Both the position numbers and the translations under genes were made by a program. From contig JBOHNM010000070.1 in assembly GCA_050730675.1 (NCBI GenBank), positions 1 through 20,410 of the forward strand: a stretch of 20,410 nucleotides of DNA. The letters are read 5' to 3'. Of this stretch, positions 14,078-20,410 are shown piece after piece. Positions within the stretch are counted from its first letter, which is position 1. Every line of letters starts with the position of its first letter. The notes under the pieces are model-generated. The model ran no database searches. It had not been told where the DNA came from and saw only the letters and a list, made by a program, of their open reading frames with translations. This stretch comes from JBOHNM01 sp050730675 (GTDB lineage Bacteria > Planctomycetota > Phycisphaerae > Phycisphaerales > UBA1924).

Positions 14078-16905
14078 TACTGATGCCCCTCGTGGTAAGA
14101 CTTGTTGACCAGCATGACGCTGCAGGGGAGCATGATGCCGTCGGGCATGGGCAGGGTGGTGTTGAGCGTGACGTTGACGCGCCCAAACCCGTAGAAGGGG
14201 ATGGGCGTCGAGCCGCCCGGTTGGGTGCTGGTGCCCGGGACGTCGGCGATGCCGTCGCTATCGGTGTCCCAGCCGGCGATGCGCTGGCCGTTGACGATCG
14301 GCAGGAGTGAGGGGTCGATCGATTCCAGCTCGCCGTCGGCGGGACCGAAGTAGCCGAGGGTGCAGTTGAAGTTGGCGGGGTTGCCGATCGGCTGGCCGTT
14401 CTGGGACATCGGGCCCTGGCCGTAGGTGGGAGCGAACGTGAGCAGCAGAGCGCCGTCGATGCTGGTGTTGCCGCGGGCGTCGAGCTCGCCGGCGACGATG
14501 GTGCCCGAGAGGTTGATGTTCTGGCCGACCGGAGCGTTGGCCCCGGTGTAGGTGTCGGTGGGGGCGTTGAACTGGCCGACGTCGATCGAGTATCCCGGGG
14601 CCATGAGCGACGACTGCTGGATCAGCGGAACGTCGGCCGGGCGCGGGTTGAGTGAGGCGTTGTTGGGCGCGGTCGGGTTGGTCTGGGTGATCGTCGTCGA
14701 GCCGGTAAACTGGAGTTTGTTGCGCGATTGGGTGTAGGCGCTGGGGATGTCGGAGACGATGGTGCCGACAATCGTGCAGTTGTGGAAACGGATGTTGTTG
14801 CTGTACTGCTTGGTGTCGCGCGCGGCGCCGGTCCTGGTGGATCCGCTGATCATCGGCGGGTCGGCGAACTGGGCGTAGTTGCTCGGGCCGTCGGCCACAT
14901 TGTTGGTGGTGTAGCGGAGGAAGTCGCTCTTGTCGAGTGGCGCCGGATCGGCGATCGGCTTGTTCTGGGTGCTGTCCCAGATCAAACGCCCGTAGCTGGC
15001 CCAGTTGGTGTGCGCGTTGTCCTGGTACGACCGGATGTAGGTGATCCCGATGAACTGGCAGTTCACGAAGAGGGCGTTGGTCCCCATCGGGATCGCGACG
15101 TTGGTAAACGTCATGTTCTCGTAGCGCGGGCGGTAGTACCAGTCCACGAACGACGGGCTGTTGAAGGGCATGCGCTCGAACAGGTCCTGGCCGGTGAGGG
15201 CCTTGGCCGCGGCGTTGTTCATGTCCTTGCGGAAGAACCGCTTGCTGGCCGGGTCGGTCTTGGTCTCGGTGTAGGTCGCCAATGCACCGGCGCTCACGCC
15301 GATCGCCGCGCCGACCTGCGCGTCGAAGGCGACGCCGTCGGCCCGGCTCTGCAGGGGCGTGGCGACGGTCGAGAAGTCCATGGAGGAGATGTCGGGCAGC
15401 TCGTCAGAGCCGACGCCGAACTGGACCGGCGCGCCGCTGGTCGGAACGATCGGCCCGCGCACGTAAGTGCCATACGGAGTGTTGCTCCGGGCGCTCTCCC
15501 AGGCGGCCTGGGTCGTGCGGAACATGAGGCGTCCGGCGACCTTGGCGTACTGATCGCGCTTATCGATGACGCCGTCGCGGAAGCCGTTGGTGCGGTCGTC
15601 AATGTCGCGCAGCGTTTCACCCGAGTCCCAGCGGCCATTGGTGTTCGAATCCACGAAGCCTGAGAGGCCGTTACGGTTGCGGTCGGGGTTGTATGCGTCC
15701 ATCTGGAGCGCGAGGTCGTCGTCGAGGGTGAATTCGGCGGTGAGGTTTGCCGCGGGCGTACCGGCGGTGAGCGCCGAGGAGAGGACGACCTTGCCGTCGT
15801 GGTTGGCGTCGAAGTGGTTGATAAAGATGTCCAGCTCATCGACGTAGCCGTCGCTGGTCACGTCGGAGAAGGCGTTGTCGGCGTGGCCGTCGTGGTCGTA
15901 GTCTGTGGAGTTGGAAGGGATGCCCTGCGACTCGGTCGGGTGGTTGAGACGCAGCCGGTTGTCGCCGTCAACGTCGTACTGCGCCACACCGGCGTAGAAA
16001 GCGTTCAGCTTCTGATCCAGGCTGGCCTGCAGCCCGTAGAAGTCCGAGCGGATCACCACGGGGTCGCCGTTGACGCGCGAGACGTCGGTGTATTCGGCGC
16101 CGATGGGGCCCTTGATGCGCACGTTCTTGCCGATCATGATCTTGCTCGGCGACACGATCGAGTGCTTGTGCTGCTTGACCAGCTTGAAGTCCTGGTAGAT
16201 CGTGCGCGAGAGGGGACGGTTTTCGCCGGTGCCGCCGGGGTTGTAGAGGTAGGTCGAGCCGAGATTGCTCACGGCCGAGTAGCCGGTGACGATGATGCGG
16301 ATATCCGTGCCGTTGGCCAAGGGGGCATAGGTGACCTGGAACGCCGCGGGGTAGACCCCCGCAGCCGTTGCGCCGCCGTCGATGGCCACGGCCGGGGTCA
16401 CGACCCAATTGTCGGCGCGGTAAACGGCGGTGCTTGTGCCCGAGGGGGCGGCCGTAATCGTCGGGGTGTTGACCACGCCCGCGACCGTTGCCGTGTTCTG
16501 ATCGGCGCCGTGCATGTTCAATAGCGCCTGGGCAATACCGGAGGGAAGCCCGAACTCGGTGAAAGTCTTGGGTGGCAGCACGGTGACCGCGCCGTCGCCG
16601 CTGGTCAGCGAGCCGGCCCAGAGCTTGCGTCCGTAGGCACTATCGACAGAGCCCTTGGCGATGACAAAGCGGGCAGCAGCGTCGGCCAGTCGCTGCTGGG
16701 CGATGATCATGCCGGTCTCGGCGGCGCCGAGCGACTTGGTTACGTGCAGGTGCGTGGAGGCGGTGCGCAGGTTGCCCTTGCTCACCACGGCCATCGCCAA
16801 GCCGAGCGACCCGAACAGCACGAGGAACATCATCGCCAGGACCGAGACGACGCCGCGCCGGTTGCGCCAGACGGTTTTGCGGACTTTCACAACAGTCGGG
16901 TTCAT
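14077..16905 (-). CDS. Large PilX-like protein with calcium-binding loops
   Basis: 942 residues; PilX proteins are usually 150-250. Residues 12-70 resemble a PilX/minor pilin start: basic segment ending NRRG18, a hydrophobic helix (VVSVLAMMFLVLFGSLGLAM), then SLGAAETGM, like the conserved QAAEAAL of PilX. Glu at +5 is missing. Residues 311-455 are rich in EF-hand or dockerin-like Asp loops (DVDGDN, DYDHDGHAD, TSDGYVDELD, DANHDGKV, DSNTNGRWDSGE); another (DTDSDGIAD) lies near 881. About residues 590-860 contain strand-rich repeats (FVNCQFIGITYI, FHNCTIVGTIVSD, LSGTIVAGELDARGN) suggesting a beta-helix. Probably a pilus-tip or secreted surface protein; function inferred. AAGGA precedes the ATG by eight bases. 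Confidence 0.8.
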   Translation of the reverse strand: MNPTVVKVRKTVWRNRRGVVSVLAMMFLVLFGSLGLAMAVVSKGNLRTASTHLHVTKSLGAAETGMIIAQQRLADAAARFVIAKGSVDSAYGRKLWAGSLTSGDGAVTVLPPKTFTEFGLPSGIAQALLNMHGADQNTATVAGVVNTPTITAAPSGTSTAVYRADNWVVTPAVAIDGGATAAGVYPAAFQVTYAPLANGTDIRIIVTGYSAVSNLGSTYLYNPGGTGENRPLSRTIYQDFKLVKQHKHSIVSPSKIMIGKNVRIKGPIGAEYTDVSRVNGDPVVIRSDFYGLQASLDQKLNAFYAGVAQYDVDGDNRLRLNHPTESQGIPSNSTDYDHDGHADNAFSDVTSDGYVDELDIFINHFDANHDGKVVLSSALTAGTPAANLTAEFTLDDDLALQMDAYNPDRNRNGLSGFVDSNTNGRWDSGETLRDIDDRTNGFRDGVIDKRDQYAKVAGRLMFRTTQAAWESARSNTPYGTYVRGPIVPTSGAPVQFGVGSDELPDISSMDFSTVATPLQSRADGVAFDAQVGAAIGVSAGALATYTETKTDPASKRFFRKDMNNAAAKALTGQDLFERMPFNSPSFVDWYYRPRYENMTFTNVAIPMGTNALFVNCQFIGITYIRSYQDNAHTNWASYGRLIWDSTQNKPIADPAPLDKSDFLRYTTNNVADGPSNYAQFADPPMISGSTRTGAARDTKQYSNNIRFHNCTIVGTIVSDIPSAYTQSRNKLQFTGSTTITQTNPTAPNNASLNPRPADVPLIQQSSLMAPGYSIDVGQFNAPTDTYTGANAPVGQNINLSGTIVAGELDARGNTSIDGALLLTFAPTYGQGPMSQNGQPIGNPANFNCTLGYFGPADGELESIDPSLLPIVNGQRIAGWDTDSDGIADVPGTSTQPGGSTPIPFYGFGRVNVTLNTTLPMPDGIMLPCSVMLVNKSYHEGHQ

Positions 16906-16958
16906 ATCGGGGTCCTTCGCGCCTCCGCGAACTCAGCCATCCATCGTTCAATCGGTTG

Positions 16959-17660
16959 TTACGGGACAATCCAGCAGACCTTCGCGATCTCCTGCTCCGC
17001 GGCGTCCAAGTTGCCGCGGTAGAACACCCGCACGGTGACGCGAACGGGGAACTGATCGACGGCCAGCGCCGGCAGCGAGCCCTGCGCGGCGCGTGTGTAG
17101 CTGGGGGCCCGCACGGTGCCGAAGTTGAACGGGTCCACCTTCTCCACCGCCACGGTCTGGCGCCAGCCGCGCATGGCGACAGCATTGCCATTGGTGTCGG
17201 TCTCGATGGTGCCGTCGGGGCGGATGTTGGAGATCACGCGGCCGACGGCGTCGATCGGACCGGCATCGCCGCCGGTGCCGAAAGTCTTGCCGTCGTAGCA
17301 GGTCAGGTTGTTGTAGTCGGCGAGCGTCATCCCGGCGCGCGGGCCCCATCCGGTGAGGGTGGTGCCGCTGCCGCCGGTGGTGAGGACCAGGCCGTTGACG
17401 GGGTCGAACTTGGGGAGCTTGCGCATACGTTCACGCAGCTCGTTGGCGAGATAGGTTCCCGTCGCCGAGCCGGTGGACCACTCGTTGGAACGCAGGAAGA
17501 ACGACTGCGCCTCGACCAGCGCGAGCACGCCGACGCCGATGATCACCGTCGCCAGCGCCGCCTCGATGAGAGTGAAACCCCGGGCGCGTCGTACGCGCCG
17601 CTGGGCCTTGATCCCGTTCCCCTGCGAGCCCTCCCGCGTCAATGTCCATGGCGCGATCAT
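16959..17660 (-). CDS. PilV-like type IV prepilin
   Basis: 233 residues from ATG 17660, chosen because GAGGAG lies just upstream; the frame stays open to 17738. The signal RRARG28, FTLIEAALATVIIGVGVLAL is a textbook class III prepilin leader with Glu at +5 (Glu33), cut by a prepilin peptidase not encoded here. The mature protein continues with LANELRERMRKLP, typical of PilV/GspI minor pilins that follow the helix with a short acidic-basic stretch, then a globular domain with RVTVRVFYRG near the end. It follows pilC by 86 bases and precedes the large PilX-like gene by 53, so it belongs to one minor-pilin set. Confidence 0.85.
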   Translation of the reverse strand: MIAPWTLTREGSQGNGIKAQRRVRRARGFTLIEAALATVIIGVGVLALVEAQSFFLRSNEWSTGSATGTYLANELRERMRKLPKFDPVNGLVLTTGGSGTTLTGWGPRAGMTLADYNNLTCYDGKTFGTGGDAGPIDAVGRVISNIRPDGTIETDTNGNAVAMRGWRQTVAVEKVDPFNFGTVRAPSYTRAAQGSLPALAVDQFPVRVTVRVFYRGNLDAAEQEIAKVCWIVP

Positions 17661-17746
17661 GCCCGCTCCTCGTTGGACCGCTCGGTCCCGTCGCCGATCG
17701 CATCCGCGACCGCGCACGCCGGGCCTGGCGGCATCCACTGCTTCGG

Positions 17747-18973
17747 CTACTTCACCACCTGACTCATCTTGAAGATGGGCAGGATGATGGCCATAGCGAT
17801 GAAACCGACTACGCTGCCCATGAGGATGATCATGATCGGTTCGATCATGCTGGTCACCGTCTTGATCTGGTCCTTGAGCGCCTTGGCGTAATAGTCCGAG
17901 ATCTCGTCGAGCACCTCGCCGAGCTTACCGGACTCCTCGCCGGCGCTGACCATCTGCACGACGCTCTGCGGGAGCAGGGTGGTTTTCTGCAGCGGCGCCG
18001 AGATCTTTTTGCCGGTCTTGACGCTGGCGAAGACCGAGCGCCACAGGGCCTGGTAGAGCTTGTTGCCCGAAACGTCGCCCGTGATCGACAGCGTGTCGAG
18101 CATCGGCACGCCGGCGTTGACGAGCTGGCCCATCGTCTGCAGCGAGCGGCTGATGTACAGCGATCGGAACATGCCCTTGACGACCGGCACGGCGAGCTTG
18201 AGCTTGTCGATCCAGAACGAGCCGACCTCGGTCTTGGCGAAGGCGTAGATGCCGCCGATAAGGGCCACCGCACCGCCCAGGAAGAACGGCCACTTGTCCA
18301 CCATCAGGTCGGAGAGGCCGAGCAGAAACTTGGTGGCCCAGGGGAGGACTTCCTCCTTGCCCTTGAACACGGCCTTAAACTTTGGCAGCACAAATGTGAG
18401 CAGGAAGACCGTGACACCGACGGCCATGGTGCCGATCACGCCGGGGTAGATCGCGGCGCCGACGACCATCTTGCGGGTCTCGATCTCCTGGCCGATGTAG
18501 CCGGCGATCCGGTCGAGCATCTGGCTGAACGAGCCGGACATTTCCGACGCGCGCACCATGTTCACATAGAGCGGGCCGAAGAGCTTGGGGTGACGCGCCA
18601 GCGCCTGGCTGAACTGCTTGCCCGATTCGACATCGGTCTTGAGCGCGATGATGACCTTCTTGAAATTCGGGTGCGTCGTCTGGTCGGCGATGCCGTCCAG
18701 GGCCGAGCGCAAGTTGATGCCGGCCCGCATCATGACCGCCAACTGCGTGGTGAAGTCCAGCACGTGCTTAGCGCGGGGCTTGCCGGCGTTCAGCTCGCTG
18801 AGCTTCTGCATCAGCCCGGCGCGGTCGATCGCCGCGGCCACCGGCGTGAGCTGCAGCACGTGCGAACCCTGGTTGCGCAGGATGTTCGCGGCGGTGGCCA
18901 CGCTGTCGGCCGCGAGCACACCCACCTGGATCTGCCCGGCCTGGTTGCGGACTTGATAGCGGTAGTTCGCCAT
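17747..18973 (-). CDS. pilC: PilC/GspF inner-membrane platform protein
   Basis: 408 residues, the normal length. This polytopic protein anchors the assembly and retraction ATPases below the growing pilus. Two T2SSF domains are visible at about 73-197 and 276-398, with the paired motifs RASEMSGSF (141-149) and VSAGEESGKL (342-351). Membrane segments lie at about 172-196, 229-246 and 377-401 (IEPIMIILMGSVVGFIAMAIILPIF region). The N-terminal MANYRYQVRNQAGQ is the usual opening. It lies 57 bases after pilT. PilT next door favours a retractable type IV pilus over type II secretion, but GspF cannot be excluded by sequence alone. Confidence 0.93.
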   Translation of the reverse strand: MANYRYQVRNQAGQIQVGVLAADSVATAANILRNQGSHVLQLTPVAAAIDRAGLMQKLSELNAGKPRAKHVLDFTTQLAVMMRAGINLRSALDGIADQTTHPNFKKVIIALKTDVESGKQFSQALARHPKLFGPLYVNMVRASEMSGSFSQMLDRIAGYIGQEIETRKMVVGAAIYPGVIGTMAVGVTVFLLTFVLPKFKAVFKGKEEVLPWATKFLLGLSDLMVDKWPFFLGGAVALIGGIYAFAKTEVGSFWIDKLKLAVPVVKGMFRSLYISRSLQTMGQLVNAGVPMLDTLSITGDVSGNKLYQALWRSVFASVKTGKKISAPLQKTTLLPQSVVQMVSAGEESGKLGEVLDEISDYYAKALKDQIKTVTSMIEPIMIILMGSVVGFIAMAIILPIFKMSQVVK

Positions 18974-19030
18974 GGGTGTGCTTCGCCTGCTGCTTCGGAT
19001 CTGGTCAAATGCCCGTCAACAACGTTCCAC

Positions 19031-20104
19031 TTATGCCGCCAGGAGTCGCTCCAGCTTGTCCGGCTGCGTCGCCGAGGCGATGGCCTCCTCGCGGCTGATC
19101 ATGCCGTTGAAGTAGAGTTCGCCGATCGACTTGTCGAGCGTGCACATGCCGATGGCGCGGTTGGTCTCGATGACGTTCGGGATCTCGAACGTGCGGTTCT
19201 CGCGGATCAGGTTGCGCACGGCCGGCGTGCACAGGAGCACCTCGACGGCGGGCACCATGCCCGGCTTGTCGATGCGGCTGAAGAGTGTCTGGCTCACCAC
19301 CGCCTGCAGGGTGTTGGCGAGCATCGAGCGGATCTGGTTCTGCTGGCCCGCGGGGTACATGTCGATGATTCGTTCGACCGTCTGGCTCGCGCTGACGGTG
19401 TGCAGCGTGCTGAGCACCAAGTGGCCGGTTTCGGCCGCCGTGATGGCGAGCTGTGTGGTCTCGAGGTCACGCATCTCACCGACCAGGATGATGTCGGGGT
19501 CCTGACGCAGGGCGTGCTTGAGGGCCGACGCGAACGTCGGCATGTCCTGGCCAAGCTCGCGCTGCTCGATCAGCGAGCGGTTGCTCTGGAACGTGTATTC
19601 AACCGGGTCTTCGAGCGTAATGATGTGCTTGCGGTAGCGTTCGTTCATCGACTGGATCATCGCCGCCAGCGTTGTGGACTTGCCCGAGCCCGTGTCGCCC
19701 GTCACCAGCACCAGCCCGCGAGGCAGGTAGGTCAGCCGCGCGATCACTTCGGGGAGGTTCAGCTTGTCCAGCGGCGGCACCTTCGTCTTGACCACACGCA
19801 TGGCGATGCCCGCGTGGCTGCGCTGCCAGTGGGCGTTCACGCGGTAGCGGGCCAGGCCGTCGGCAAAGAACGAGAAGTCCGAGTCCTTCTGCTCCTCGAA
19901 CCGCTTGAACGCGTCGCGCGGCGCCATCTGCTCCACGAACCCGCGGCACGTCTCGGCCGTCAGGATCGGGAAATCCATCGGCGTCATCACCGTGTGGACA
20001 CGCATCACCGGCGGGTGGCCGGCAACCAGGTGGATGTCCGATGCATCGTTCTCCTGCGCCACCTTGAGGATGTCGTGCAGCTTGACGCCGTCTGTGATCG
20101 CCAT
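19031..20104 (-). CDS. pilT: PilT-type pilus retraction ATPase
   Basis: 357 residues from ATG 20104, chosen over 20164 because AGGAG lies nine bases upstream and the protein then opens with the family pattern (LHDILKVAQENDASDIHLVAGHPP). It has Walker A GDTGSGKST (136-144), the Asp box around ITLEDPVEY (162-170), Walker B DIILVGEMRD (204-213), the His box TGHLVLSTLHT (226-236) and the PilT-specific AVRNLIRE (295-302; AIRNLIRE in others), which is needed for retraction. The C-terminal half has SIGELYFNGMIS. PilB-type zinc-binding Cys pairs are absent, so this is PilT or PilU. It heads the cluster. Confidence 0.95.
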   Translation of the reverse strand: MAITDGVKLHDILKVAQENDASDIHLVAGHPPVMRVHTVMTPMDFPILTAETCRGFVEQMAPRDAFKRFEEQKDSDFSFFADGLARYRVNAHWQRSHAGIAMRVVKTKVPPLDKLNLPEVIARLTYLPRGLVLVTGDTGSGKSTTLAAMIQSMNERYRKHIITLEDPVEYTFQSNRSLIEQRELGQDMPTFASALKHALRQDPDIILVGEMRDLETTQLAITAAETGHLVLSTLHTVSASQTVERIIDMYPAGQQNQIRSMLANTLQAVVSQTLFSRIDKPGMVPAVEVLLCTPAVRNLIRENRTFEIPNVIETNRAIGMCTLDKSIGELYFNGMISREEAIASATQPDKLERLLAA

Positions 20105-20410
20105 GTGACCTGCTCCTGCGACGATTGGGGGCGGATTGCTCCCCACCGGTCCGACCCGGTTCATCGGTCCGGTATGGGTGCGGGTTCACGGTGCGGCCAG
20201 CGTGTTGTGCGCAAACTTGCCGGTCGGTGCGCTGCCGGCCCGGACCACTTGCCCAGCCCTCCCAACCCGCACGACCACGCCAGCCCGGCGGTTACTATCG
20301 CGCGCACCCGCCAATTCAACTCGGTTTGGTGACATGGCGATGCAAAGGCATCGGGAATTCACCCGATGCCCCGGGTCGAACGCTTGCATTTCCCCCCCTA
20401 ATGTTGGATG
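20105..20410. other. Upstream region of pilT, no gene seen
   Basis: 306 bases without a supported gene; short frames here resemble nothing and lack ribosome-binding sites. It holds the pilT ribosome-binding site and, near the right edge, the overlapping hairpins at 20339-20370. No convincing promoter is visible: TTGAAT near 20319 has only a poor -10 partner. Confidence 0.55.
20339..20370. repeat. Overlapping alternative hairpins
   Basis: A perfect 9-bp inverted repeat, GGCATCGGG (20347-20355) and CCCGATGCC (20362-20370), with a 6-base loop. Its left arm can alternatively pair with GATGC at 20339-20343. On the minus strand only TTT follows, so it may be a weak terminator of a gene to the right, or an attenuator-like switch before pilT. 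Confidence 0.45.

Noticed and set aside
17642..20332. 896-codon open frame on the plus strand opposite pilT and pilC.
   Set aside because: Its sequence is low-complexity His/Arg/Asp/Val-rich with no recognisable family, and it lies antisense to two well-conserved genes. GC-rich codon bias on the real strand produces such open shadows.

Overview
The window looks like GC-rich chromosomal DNA from a flagellated diderm bacterium, most likely a member of the Planctomycetota and perhaps of the Phycisphaerae. This is inferred from the style of the flagellins, the large inserts in FlgL and FlgK, a pilin-like protein carrying dockerin/EF-hand-like calcium loops, and the presence of a P-ring gene. No marker gene settles the taxonomy. 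Every gene I can support lies on the minus strand, so the biological order runs from high to low coordinates.

Region 1 (20410 to 13241) is a type IV pilus / type II secretion-like cluster. It holds a PilT-type ATPase, a PilC/GspF inner-membrane platform protein, a PilV-like prepilin, a very large PilX-like protein with calcium-binding loops, and a PilW/GspJ-like prepilin. It ends at a strong intrinsic terminator (13241-13276).

Region 2 (13217 to 4204) is a late flagellar operon: flgI, flgJ (rod-binding domain only), flgN, flgK, flgL, fliW, csrA and a flagellin. A near-consensus sigma-54 promoter sits 44 bases upstream of flgI. The order flgN-flgK-flgL-fliW-csrA-flagellin is the same as in Bacillus subtilis. 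The unit ends at an intrinsic terminator (4204-4240).

Region 3 (4161 to 1) holds two more complete flagellin genes, each with its own leader and intrinsic terminator, and the first 34 codons of a fourth. Flagellins A and B share long blocks of perfect DNA identity, and A shares its first 102 coding bases and ribosome-binding site exactly with the fourth copy, which points to gene conversion or recent duplication.

The most interesting signal is post-transcriptional. The leaders of csrA and of all three complete flagellin genes contain short hairpins whose loops present A-N-GGA, the RNA motif bound by CsrA; in flagellin C the loop is the Shine-Dalgarno itself. With FliW (the protein antagonist of CsrA in Bacillus and Campylobacter) and CsrA encoded just upstream, the window appears to hold a complete FliW-CsrA-flagellin homeostatic switch acting on several paralogous flagellins, with a CsrA that carries an unusual proline-rich tail of about 70 residues.
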